Assembly: GCA_937891015.1 (NCBI GenBank)
Contig: CALAPY010000003.1
Location: forward strand, 1 to 63,944
Reading direction: 5' to 3'
Length of the DNA: 63,944 nucleotides
Source of the DNA: UBA2108 sp002713215
Lineage (GTDB): Bacteria > Bacteroidota > Bacteroidia > Flavobacteriales_G > Salibacteraceae
The position numbers and the translations under genes are program-made. The notes under the pieces are model-generated. The model had not been told where the DNA came from, ran no database searches, and saw nothing but the letters and a program-made list of their open reading frames with translations. Below, piece by piece: positions 16,675 through 24,700 of this stretch; position 1 is the first letter of the stretch, and each line of letters starts with the position of its first letter.

Positions 16675-16898
16675 CTTTAAAAAAATAAAAAGCGGCTACG
16701 TTTTTTTCTCAATACCCGGCTACACTTAAAACTTTTAGACCCGGCTACACCCTTTTCTCAACCCCGGCTACGCTAAAAAATAAAAAGATCGGCTACACTT
16801 TTTTTTGAGACACCCGGCTACACCAGGTTTTTTTTCTGAAACCGGCTACACCTCAAAAACCAAAACCCCGTTACATAATTTTTTTGAGGTGGCTACGC
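16646..16898 (+). repeat. Iteron-like array: about ten GGCTACAC cores at ~24-25 bp spacing
   Basis: Cores start at 16646 (TGCTACAC), 16694, 16718, 16743, 16766, 16791, 16816, 16844, 16869 (degenerate CGTTACAT) and 16891. Most are CCGGCTACAC or CCGGCTACGC. Successive distances are 48, 24, 25, 23, 25, 25, 28, 25 and 22. The spaces between cores are dissimilar AT-rich runs of T or A. The core is too short and the spacers too degenerate for CRISPR, and the frame changes rule out a coding repeat. Confidence 0.85.
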
Positions 16899-17085
16899 AT
16901 TAATTTGGGCTAAGAACCCACCGGTTTAAGGACTCATCGAATATAGCAATCTAAAAATTTAAGCCCAGGGAACCCCGACTAAGCTATCGCTTAAAAAGTA
17001 TAAGGTATAGCTTAGAATTAGGGTTTTCCACAAAATCGCGCTTCATTATTATCTAAACTTGTTGGTAGGTGATTAAAAAATCAAA

Positions 17086-19197
17086 ATGAGTAAGAAATAT
17101 AGACTGACATTAATAATTCTAGCTACTGTAAGCTTGATAACAGTTGGGTACTTCAATACTAACGACTTCAAATTCTTGATTAACGACTTTTGGTTTACTT
17201 CAGGTGCTCTTCTCTTAATTCTACTTTCTTTAGTTGACCAGCCTCACTGGTCAAAAGACTCAAATATTTTTATCAATGCAGTAACTGCTGGAATCTCACT
17301 TCTTCTAGTAGAACAAACCAATAGAGACTATTTGTTTTGGATCTTTTTTGGGCTGACCATTTATCTTTTGACAAGCAGCTACATTCTGCTTTGGGTTAGA
17401 CAAAAAGCTCTTGTTGATGAAAACAAATGGGTAAAACTATTCTCTCGACTTAACAGACAGTTAGGTCGACCGGAATCGATTTTTTCAGCATTTTTCATTT
17501 GGGGTGCATATAAACAGTTTGGTGCCGATACCAATCAATTCAATGGTCTACTGGTTTTTTGGATTGTCTTCATTATACTTAATATCCCCTCTTTGGCAAA
17601 AGCAATTGAAGATTTATTGACCTTACAAAAAGAAAAGAATAATCAATTAGCTCTTGGACAAATCTTTGGCGTTCAATCTAAAAATACATTTCTCGTAAAA
17701 CTCTTTAATGTTAAAGACAGAATCACGCAAGCAAGGATTTTCGACTTTGTGGAGTTTAAGTACTCTACAGATGACAAGCTAAGAAAAGGTTTATTAATAG
17801 ACACCTATCTTTTGAAGCAAGAGCAATGGGTTAAAGTCCTTTCTAATGGCGAAATAGAAAGAATTTTTGATAACCAAAATATCCATTCTAACCATGCTTC
17901 TGACATAGTCTATAGGATACACAATATTCCTGAAAATGATTACTTGAACAGATTGGTTGGTATTATTACTGAGAACACCGTAATCTCGAAAATTAGATTC
18001 GTTTACAACTCAAGAATTGACATTCAGGAAGGGCAATTGCTTGAAGTAACAGTCCAAAAGCAAAAGGTTCTCTATCAAGTGGTTGAAGGGATTACCAGAA
18101 TTGAACAATTAGAACAAAAGAATCAAACGGGATTAATTGTTGGAGAAGCTATTCAATTAGGAACTTGGAACACAGAAAAATGCCAATTTGAGCAATTTGG
18201 ATGGGTTCCTGAAATCAATAGTCCTGTTTATATAACTGCTGACATTGAAATCCCAGCAATAAAGGATGAAGAATACATTATTGGTAGCATTCCAGGCACA
18301 AATTACCCTGTAATAATCGACAAGAATGTAGCTATAACACACCACACTGCAATTATTGGTGTGACCGGTACAGGAAAGTCTATTTTTGCTAGAAACTTAA
18401 TTAGACAATACCTTACTGATAACGACACCAAAGTCATTTGTATAGATTTTACGGGTGAATATCTTGGGAAGTTTAGCGATTACCAACCTGAGAGAGTTAT
18501 AAGTGATGAGAAGTCTGAATCTTTATTCAAAAAAATTGATACAATTGAACGAATTGTTGCCAATAATTACAATAAAGACAATGATGAAAGCAGAGTCCTT
18601 CGAAAAGAAATTGCTGAAGAAATGCACGCTGAAATCTGTAATTTTTTGAAGGGAAACAAGAAATTATCGATTTTTGAATTACCGCATGTTGAAAACACTT
18701 CAGGAGTACTCACCTATACAAAATCCTTTTTTCGCCTTCTATTTCATATAGCTAAAAAGGAAAAAAGTTTTGGTAAGAGAATTTGTATCGTACTAGAAGA
18801 AGCTCACACGATTGTACCTGAATGGAACTTCTCCGGTGTAAGTGACAAAGTTTCTCAGCCATTACTTAACAGCATCGCCCAAATTGCTTTACAAGGAAGG
18901 AAATATAACGTTGGACTTATGGTAATTGCCCAAAGAACTGCTAACGTATCCAAAACAATCCTGACACAGTGTAATACTATCGTTTCATTTCAAGAATTTG
19001 ACAAAACAAGTAGCGACTTTCTTTCAAACTACTTTGGACAAGAAATAGTGGGTAGTTTAAACAAGTTGAAATTCAGACAAGCAATTGCAGCAGGTAAAGC
19101 CTTTAAGTCTAATGTTCCAATAATTTTTGAAGTTCCCCATATTGAAGAGCCAGAAATTCAAGAAGCAGAGGGGGCTCCAGTACAGGAAAATGAATAA
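17086..19197 (+). CDS. Membrane-anchored HerA/FtsK-like ATPase (DUF87)
   Basis: A 703-residue protein. The N-terminal ~175 residues hold about five hydrophobic segments (near 7-24, 34-50, 62-80, 84-104 and 152-172). A beta-rich region follows that may be a HAS-barrel-like domain (VIVGEAIQLG..., EYIIGSIPGT). The RecA-like motor has Walker A GVTGTGKS (425-432), Walker B CIVLEEAH (566-573) and a downstream AQRTANVSKTILTQCNTIV segment typical of HerA. HerA hexamers translocate DNA and usually work with a nuclease (NurA or a replacement). Here the next gene, 13 nt away, looks like a nuclease. Membrane anchoring is unusual for HerA. A DNA-pumping defence or plasmid/phage-processing role is inferred from context. 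Confidence 0.85.
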   Translation: MSKKYRLTLIILATVSLITVGYFNTNDFKFLINDFWFTSGALLLILLSLVDQPHWSKDSNIFINAVTAGISLLLVEQTNRDYLFWIFFGLTIYLLTSSYILLWVRQKALVDENKWVKLFSRLNRQLGRPESIFSAFFIWGAYKQFGADTNQFNGLLVFWIVFIILNIPSLAKAIEDLLTLQKEKNNQLALGQIFGVQSKNTFLVKLFNVKDRITQARIFDFVEFKYSTDDKLRKGLLIDTYLLKQEQWVKVLSNGEIERIFDNQNIHSNHASDIVYRIHNIPENDYLNRLVGIITENTVISKIRFVYNSRIDIQEGQLLEVTVQKQKVLYQVVEGITRIEQLEQKNQTGLIVGEAIQLGTWNTEKCQFEQFGWVPEINSPVYITADIEIPAIKDEEYIIGSIPGTNYPVIIDKNVAITHHTAIIGVTGTGKSIFARNLIRQYLTDNDTKVICIDFTGEYLGKFSDYQPERVISDEKSESLFKKIDTIERIVANNYNKDNDESRVLRKEIAEEMHAEICNFLKGNKKLSIFELPHVENTSGVLTYTKSFFRLLFHIAKKEKSFGKRICIVLEEAHTIVPEWNFSGVSDKVSQPLLNSIAQIALQGRKYNVGLMVIAQRTANVSKTILTQCNTIVSFQEFDKTSSDFLSNYFGQEIVGSLNKLKFRQAIAAGKAFKSNVPIIFEVPHIEEPEIQEAEGAPVQENE

Positions 19198-19210
19198 AAA
19201 AACTATATAA

Positions 19211-19951
19211 ATGGATTGCGATTTTTCAGAAACCCAATATTCCTTCTGCTTCACCTTTGAATACTTAAAAAGGTTTTTCCCTATTATACCTTTGCCAATA
19301 TTTCCTAATACGGTCATTGAAGGTCGAGATGGTGGCGGTTATGATGTAAATATAGACGGGAACATCTATTTTCAATTTAAAATTCCGAAACATATCACTC
19401 GTAGAAATGCAAAAAACCCAAGACAATGGCCTGTTTATAATATGCCATATTACAGAATTAAAGTAAACACTAATTCAAGACAATTTGAACTACTAAAAGA
19501 TTTACAAACTGACCCATTTAATAAGGTATACTACGCGACTCCTAATTTCCACACAGACTATGCACTTTCAACTAATTATCAATTCGACAGAATTGTAAGT
19601 TCATCATCATTATTTCCAATTCGAAACTTCCCAAATCATGGAAGCGGGCATCATCAATTAATTTATCGCCCAAATTTTAATTGGGGTAAACTATTTTCCG
19701 AACCAAAGGAAATAAAAAAAGAAAGAACGATAAGCCCAATTGAACTTTTTGAAGTGCAGAAGGGTAGTAGGTTCACAATATTTAAACAAGCAAAGCGCAT
19801 CAGTGAAATTTTAGGTTCAAATGAAATCGGGATTCAAGGCGACATACCGTTAAATGATAATAATCCCATTGAATTAGTAAAAGCTGTCTATAATATACTG
19901 TTGACCAACTACAATATTCATTGGTATCCAGTTATTTCAAGAAGGCAATAA
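19211..19951 (+). CDS. Putative PD-(D/E)xK nuclease partner of the HerA-like ATPase
   Basis: A 246-residue protein with no close family that I recognise. Near the N-terminus it shows GRDGGGYDV (38-46) followed by a short strand and FQFK (54-57). This is the Asp...Gln-x-Lys arrangement of Mrr/restriction-endonuclease folds (Asp45, Gln55, Lys57, with Glu37 as possible motif I). The remainder is rich in aromatic residues and includes VYYATPNFHTDYALSTNYQF and a histidine-rich GSGHHQ. It starts 13 nt after the HerA-like gene, so the two probably form one unit. The nuclease call rests on the motif and context only. Confidence 0.6.
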   Translation: MDCDFSETQYSFCFTFEYLKRFFPIIPLPIFPNTVIEGRDGGGYDVNIDGNIYFQFKIPKHITRRNAKNPRQWPVYNMPYYRIKVNTNSRQFELLKDLQTDPFNKVYYATPNFHTDYALSTNYQFDRIVSSSSLFPIRNFPNHGSGHHQLIYRPNFNWGKLFSEPKEIKKERTISPIELFEVQKGSRFTIFKQAKRISEILGSNEIGIQGDIPLNDNNPIELVKAVYNILLTNYNIHWYPVISRRQ

Positions 19952-19966
19952 AAACTACCACCAACA

Positions 19967-20452
19967 ATGGCCATAAAAATGAAACTATTTAAAACCATAT
20001 TGGGAATTGTAATAGTTGGACTCATGGTCATCATTGGAGGTTGGTTAATACTAATAGGCTATTTCACATACGTGTACCCACCTATTGAGGAATATGAATA
20101 TGAGGGATTAGAAATCCAATTAATTGAAAATCTGAATTTAATTCAGAGTACTTATGAATATCAATTTGGATTAAAAGATACAACGGGAGAATACCCAAAT
20201 AATTACAGTGTTCATTTTAGTATTCTAGATTCTGATAGTTGTTCATATCAATTGGCATATTCAATGAAATTTCAGGAATCTATAGAAATTTCATTAATTG
20301 GAGTTTTTGATTTAAAGAACAACAAAGGTGGATACTCAAATTCAGACGATAAAACAATAGATATACTGCAACATAAATTTGAAGAAGGGCTGCTAAAACA
20401 AATACTAAACCCTCCCCGACCTATGCCGAAAAGAAAAAACAGCCACCATTAA
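19967..20452 (+). CDS. Small single-pass membrane or lipid-anchored protein, unknown
   Basis: A 161-residue protein (from ATG 19967; an alternative ATG at 19979 gives MKLFKTILGIV). One hydrophobic segment spans about 8-32 (TILGIVIVGLMVIIGGWLIL), followed by an acidic, Tyr-rich extracytoplasmic domain (PPIEEYEYEGLEIQLIENL...). It begins 15 nt after the putative nuclease gene and may be a third member of the unit. Its last ~48 nt overlap, in antisense, the end of the convergent glycosyltransferase gene. No known family recognised. Confidence 0.6.
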   Translation: MAIKMKLFKTILGIVIVGLMVIIGGWLILIGYFTYVYPPIEEYEYEGLEIQLIENLNLIQSTYEYQFGLKDTTGEYPNNYSVHFSILDSDSCSYQLAYSMKFQESIEISLIGVFDLKNNKGGYSNSDDKTIDILQHKFEEGLLKQILNPPRPMPKRKNSHH

Positions 20453-21877
20453 AAAACCACCACCTAACATCAGGTGAAAGGGCAATAATCCCAAATCATT
20501 GTATTGAAAGCCAATGGCAATGGAAACAATAAAATAGCCCGATAATAAAATCTCCCAATAGGTTAATGGGTTTACGTTCTTCCTGAGGTATTTATTTCCC
20601 TTCCAGGAATCTCCTTCTTCTACCAGATTAAATTTAGGTGTCCGCACAAAAGAGGTTTTTCTTCCCAGGTATCCTTCCAATACCGCGATGGCATTGTGTA
20701 GGCTTAGGCCCATATAAACCGACATAAAAAAGGGAAAGCGAATTAAATACTGTATAAAGGACAAGGGTTTACTTCCAGCCTGGTCACGGCTCGAAACCCA
20801 ATAGAAAAAGGCCAGGAAAAACAAACTGATGGTAAATATGCTCGCTACTTCGAAAATAAAGTCGTACTGTTCAAAGTTCCCCTTAATCAACAACATGGGA
20901 AGGCTAAGCACTCCGGTAAGCAAAATGCAAACAAAAACCAGGGTATTCAGCAAATGAAAAGACGCATGAACTTTCGTACTCCAGGGCAATTCTTTTTGTC
21001 GAAGAACCGGAGGTAGATTCTTTACCGCACATTCTGCCCCTCCTTTCGTCCATCGGTATTGTTGCGTTTTTAATGCGTTCATCGCCGCAGGCAATTCGGC
21101 CGGTGTTCCCTGGTCTTTTAAATACTTAAACTTCCAGCCCTTTAACTGCGCCCGATAGCTCAAATCCAGGTCTTCGGTAAGCGTATCGCTCTGCCAACCA
21201 CCGGCATCTTCAATGGTTTCCTTCCTCCACACTCCAGCGGTTCCGTTGAAGTTTATAAAATGACCCTGGGAGTTTCTTCCATCCTGCTCAACACTAAAGT
21301 GAGCATCCAAACCAAATGCCTGAAGTTGAGTCAACCAATTGTAGTTTTTGTTGATGTGCTCCCAGCGGGTTTGAACCAATCCAATGTTTTTATCCTGAAA
21401 GTAGGGCAGTGTTTTTAATAGAAAATCCGATTTGGGAATAAAATCGGCATCAAAAATGGCGACGAATTTCCCTTCACATCTGGTAAGTCCATGGGCTAGC
21501 GCACCCGCTTTAAAGCCAGTTCGATTTTCCCTTCTAACAACTACAATATTATTCCCTTCATTTCTAAACTGTTGCACAATATCATTAATCAGGTCTATCG
21601 TCTCATCGGTTGAGTCATCAAGTACCTGAATCTCTAACTGATCGGTTGGGTAATCCAATTTTGCAACGGCACGGATTAATCGTTCAACCACGTATTTCTC
21701 ATTGTAAATGGGAAGCTGAACGGTTACCTTAGGGAAGGAAGTCAATTCGGGGACCTGGTCGTTGGATTTCTTGAAGTAATGCTTCAGTGCCAGGTAGAAC
21801 TGTACAGACGAATACAGAAAAATAAACAGGAGCATGGCCCCGTACAGGAAAAATAAAAACCAGATGAGTACATGCAT
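20405..21877 (-). CDS. Processive family 2 glycosyltransferase, cellulose-synthase-like, membrane
   Basis: A 490-residue inner-membrane glycosyltransferase. An N-terminal helix (about 3-27) precedes the GT-A domain with D87/D88 (LDDST), the metal-binding DAD (143-145), TED (234-236) as the general base region, and QQYRW (272-276), the QxxRW signature of processive enzymes. Several C-terminal helices (about 305-330, 338-358, 440-485) would form a channel. It is the last gene of a five-gene minus-strand operon, one nucleotide after a DPM1-like glycosyltransferase. It probably makes a polysaccharide or a glycolipid; sugar donor unknown. Confidence 0.88.
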   Translation of the reverse strand: MHVLIWFLFFLYGAMLLFIFLYSSVQFYLALKHYFKKSNDQVPELTSFPKVTVQLPIYNEKYVVERLIRAVAKLDYPTDQLEIQVLDDSTDETIDLINDIVQQFRNEGNNIVVVRRENRTGFKAGALAHGLTRCEGKFVAIFDADFIPKSDFLLKTLPYFQDKNIGLVQTRWEHINKNYNWLTQLQAFGLDAHFSVEQDGRNSQGHFINFNGTAGVWRKETIEDAGGWQSDTLTEDLDLSYRAQLKGWKFKYLKDQGTPAELPAAMNALKTQQYRWTKGGAECAVKNLPPVLRQKELPWSTKVHASFHLLNTLVFVCILLTGVLSLPMLLIKGNFEQYDFIFEVASIFTISLFFLAFFYWVSSRDQAGSKPLSFIQYLIRFPFFMSVYMGLSLHNAIAVLEGYLGRKTSFVRTPKFNLVEEGDSWKGNKYLRKNVNPLTYWEILLSGYFIVSIAIGFQYNDLGLLPFHLMLGGGFLMVAVFSFRHRSGRV

Positions 21878-21878
21878 G

Positions 21879-22577
21879 CTACAAAAATTTAAAAATTGTG
21901 GTTATTATTTTGTACCCCGCCAACAAAGTACCCTTTATTGTTCCTGATATTTTTGACACCCCTACTCTGTTTCGGTAATCCACCGGCACTTCGGTACACT
22001 TTAACCCATGCTTCAACGCTTTTACCTGCATTTCCACCGTCCAGCCATAGGTTCGGTCCTGCATATTAATTTCCTGCAGTCGAGACCAGCGAATGACTCG
22101 AAAGGGACCCAGGTCGGTAAACCGATAATTGAAAAACAGACGAATTAAAGTGGTTGCTAACCAATTTCCGAATACCTGTGGAATGGTCATCGATCCTTTT
22201 TGTCGGGCGCCCAACGCCCGGCTTCCGATCACTAAATCAAAACCGTCCTGTAAAATAGGTTTGATTAACGAAGGCAGTTGTTCAGGATAATCCGAATAAT
22301 CGGCATCAATAAATACTACGATATCTGTTTTTGCTTCAATCTTTTGCAGGTAAGACAAACCCTTAAGGCAGGCTGCACCATACCCCTGAAAGGACTCTTG
22401 TAAGACGGTTGCTCCCGCTTGCTTTGCTCTTGAAATGGTAGAATCTGATGAGTTGTTATCGACGACAATTACTTCGTCAACCCATTCCTTTGGAATTTCC
22501 CGAATTACTTTTCCAACCGCATTTTCCTCGTTAAATGCCGGAATGATCACTCGTACTTTTTGATCTACCTGCTCCAA
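21879..22577 (-). CDS. DPM1-like family 2 glycosyltransferase
   Basis: A 232-residue soluble GT-A enzyme. It shows IIPAFNEENAVGKVIREIP (about 11-29), VVDNNSSDST and DADYSDYPEQLP (catalytic DxD near 91-95), like polyprenyl-phosphate sugar transferases. It has no C-terminal membrane helices. Its start overlaps the end of the MORN-repeat gene by 13 nt, and the cellulose-synthase-like gene starts one base after its stop. A likely role is to charge a lipid carrier or supply a sugar to the downstream synthase (inference). Confidence 0.88.
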   Translation of the reverse strand: MEQVDQKVRVIIPAFNEENAVGKVIREIPKEWVDEVIVVDNNSSDSTISRAKQAGATVLQESFQGYGAACLKGLSYLQKIEAKTDIVVFIDADYSDYPEQLPSLIKPILQDGFDLVIGSRALGARQKGSMTIPQVFGNWLATTLIRLFFNYRFTDLGPFRVIRWSRLQEINMQDRTYGWTVEMQVKALKHGLKCTEVPVDYRNRVGVSKISGTIKGTLLAGYKIITTIFKFL

Positions 22578-23320
22578 TTAGTCTCCTCTACCCGATCTCC
22601 ATCATAGCGTTTCCAAACGCCCACTTTTTCGTCCAGCAAATATTCACCTTCTTCCTGGATTTTACCAGTAGAATAATATTTCCAAAATCCGGACTTTTTA
22701 CCGCCGGAATATTCACCCTGAACCAGGGTATTTCCCCGATTGTCCAGTTGTTTCCAGGGTCCGTTTTTCTTTCCCAGGTAGTAATAACCTTCGTATTCCA
22801 CGTACCCGGTCACGTGAAATATTTTCCAAAACCCCTGTCTTTGATTGGACTGAAACTCCCCCAACCACTGCATATTTCCATTGGGATAATACCTTCTCCA
22901 CCAGGCTACTTTTTCATCGTAATCAAAATAGCCCTCCAATTCCAATTGGCCATCCTCGTAAAATTGCTTCCAGAGACCATACTTTTTACCGTTGCGGTAC
23001 TCTCCCTTAGATTTCACTTTTTGATTGAGAAAGTAGTTGGTCCAAAATCCGGTTTTAATTCCCTTGAGATAATTTCCTTCTTCTTTTTTGGCTCCGGTTT
23101 CGTAGTACTCAATCCACCATTCGGTCCGGTTTTCATCCAATAATCTTCCCTCCGACTCTAACTCACCGTTGGAATGGTAAGTTTTGGTATAAGCAGGAAC
23201 CGTATCCCAATTGGTTTTTCCCCAATCGGAAACATCCATAAACTTAGGTTTTGAAATGAATCCAATGACAACCAACAAAACCAGGATGACCTGAATACCG
23301 ACCAAAATTCGTTTTAACAT
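22565..23320 (-). CDS. MORN-repeat (YwqK-like) membrane-anchored protein
   Basis: A 251-residue protein with an N-terminal signal anchor (about 3-22) and about eight consecutive ~23-residue repeats of the type GxYxxGKKxGxWKxYYxNGxL (for example GEYRNGKKYGLWKQFYEDG and GYYYLGKKNGPWKQLDNRG). Such variants occur in YwqK-type proteins and may bind membranes or proteins as a flat beta-sheet. It lies in the operon between the membrane ferredoxin and the two glycosyltransferases. A scaffold role is suggested by position only. Confidence 0.85.
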   Translation of the reverse strand: MLKRILVGIQVILVLLVVIGFISKPKFMDVSDWGKTNWDTVPAYTKTYHSNGELESEGRLLDENRTEWWIEYYETGAKKEEGNYLKGIKTGFWTNYFLNQKVKSKGEYRNGKKYGLWKQFYEDGQLELEGYFDYDEKVAWWRRYYPNGNMQWLGEFQSNQRQGFWKIFHVTGYVEYEGYYYLGKKNGPWKQLDNRGNTLVQGEYSGGKKSGFWKYYSTGKIQEEGEYLLDEKVGVWKRYDGDRVEETNWSR

Positions 23321-23323
23321 GGC

Positions 23324-24697
23324 CTAGTTTTTAAGTCGAATTCCATCATTACCAATAATAATTGGGTTTTCATTGATTCTTCCTTCTTCCGGCCCATTCT
23401 CTAATTTGAGTACTCCCCGTGGACAAACAGCGCTACAGATTCCACATCCCACACAGGAAGCGCGAATCACATTTTGCCCTCGTTGGGCATACCAACGAAC
23501 ATCAATTCCCTGCTCGCAGTAGGTAGAACAATTCCCACAACTGATACACTGTCCACCATTGGTTGTAATTCTAAACCTGGATTTGAATCGTTGAAAAATT
23601 CCCATATACGCCGCCATAGGACAACCAAAACGGCACCATACCCGATTTCCCAATAAGGGGTAGAAACCAACTCCTATCACTCCAGAAAATGCAGCGCCGA
23701 TGACAAAGGCATAGGGCTTTCGGAAATAGGTGTAAATATCTAATCCCATGAAATTGTATGAGTTTGCAAAGTATCCGTATAAAACAACCCCCGTTACAAT
23801 TAAGATATAAGCCAGAACACCATGTATAAGCCAACGCTCCAACTTCCAGGATCGCAGCGACTTATCCGACAATTGGCGAAACGAATCCCCGGCGGTTTCA
23901 GCTAACCCTCCACAACCGCAAACCCAACTGCAATACCATCGTTTGCCAACGAAGTAGGTCAGAAAGGGGGTCACCACCAAAAAGCCAACCAATCCCCACA
24001 AAAAATAAAACATACCCAGCGTACCTGATTCGGAAGCCATCATGTTGTTTAAGTGCCAGTCTTCGAAGAAGTAATAATTGAGTGGAAAAAAGTATTTCAG
24101 GTCTTTGGCAAAATAGGGCTTGTCCTGGTTCATTCCTTCGAGAATTTCAGGAATAAAATAAGCCAGCACCAATTGTGCTATGATAACAGAAACCGTTCTC
24201 CAAAATTGATATCGGTTGTGTCGGTATTTAAAAATGAACTTTATTCCCAGGCCCAGAATGGCTATACTATACAACGTACCATAAACAAACCACTGCGATG
24301 CCGGGCTACCTTTAATGGCGTAGCTTAGGGGATCAAAAAAACCTATTAATCCATAGTTCTTAGCCCCGTCAGCGCCTTGACCCAAAATTTCTGGAAACCA
24401 GTATAGAAGTACATAAAAAGTAGTTAGTCCAACGCCAATGATCCAGGCCGATAATCCTCGATTGGAAAGCGATCGGGTCCAGACTCCATCGTTTTTAATT
24501 CCAATGGGTAATCCCAAATAAGAACTGTAACCAAATACAATCATGCCGAGTGGAAGTGTTACAAGCACCAGAATGAGGGCAATAGAAGGTAAGTCAAGGT
24601 TGAATGCTGCCAAGAGCAAAACAACTAATGCAATGGCAGTTAACCCCAATCCAATGGATTTACCGGTAATGCGATATTTAGGTTCAGCCGTATTCAA
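23324..24697 (-). CDS. Membrane 4Fe-4S protein, NapH/CcoG-like
   Basis: A 457-residue protein with roughly six to eight membrane helices. Two cysteine motifs lie at membrane-domain ends (YCSWVCGCGG and CRFGCP). A C-terminal ferredoxin domain has two 4Fe-4S clusters (CISCGNCSTYC from about 384, CVGCGICSAVCP from about 415). NapH/CcoG relatives pass electrons across or within the membrane. The next gene in the transcript is three bases upstream of its start: a flavoprotein likely to supply electrons from NAD(P)H. The downstream electron acceptor is not evident. Confidence 0.88.
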   Translation of the reverse strand: MNTAEPKYRITGKSIGLGLTAIALVVLLLAAFNLDLPSIALILVLVTLPLGMIVFGYSSYLGLPIGIKNDGVWTRSLSNRGLSAWIIGVGLTTFYVLLYWFPEILGQGADGAKNYGLIGFFDPLSYAIKGSPASQWFVYGTLYSIAILGLGIKFIFKYRHNRYQFWRTVSVIIAQLVLAYFIPEILEGMNQDKPYFAKDLKYFFPLNYYFFEDWHLNNMMASESGTLGMFYFLWGLVGFLVVTPFLTYFVGKRWYCSWVCGCGGLAETAGDSFRQLSDKSLRSWKLERWLIHGVLAYILIVTGVVLYGYFANSYNFMGLDIYTYFRKPYAFVIGAAFSGVIGVGFYPLLGNRVWCRFGCPMAAYMGIFQRFKSRFRITTNGGQCISCGNCSTYCEQGIDVRWYAQRGQNVIRASCVGCGICSAVCPRGVLKLENGPEEGRINENPIIIGNDGIRLKN

Positions 24698-24700
24698 TTT

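Larger units (their letters stand above)
16577..17085. other. Non-coding spacer holding an iteron-like array
   Basis: No coding capacity: all frames are broken. The region 16646-16898 contains an ordered array of short repeats, described separately. The remainder, 16899-17085, is AT-rich and contains AAGCTATCGCTTAAAAAG...TATAGCTTAGAATTA and a near -7 box TAAACTTG at 17054-17061 before the HerA-like gene. Confidence 0.7.

Noticed and set aside
16646..16898. The regular array as a CRISPR
   Set aside because: Cores are only 8-10 bp, spacers are of unequal low-complexity sequence, and no cas genes are near.
16646..16898. The array as a degraded coding repeat
   Set aside because: The spacings change the reading frame from copy to copy and stops fill every frame.
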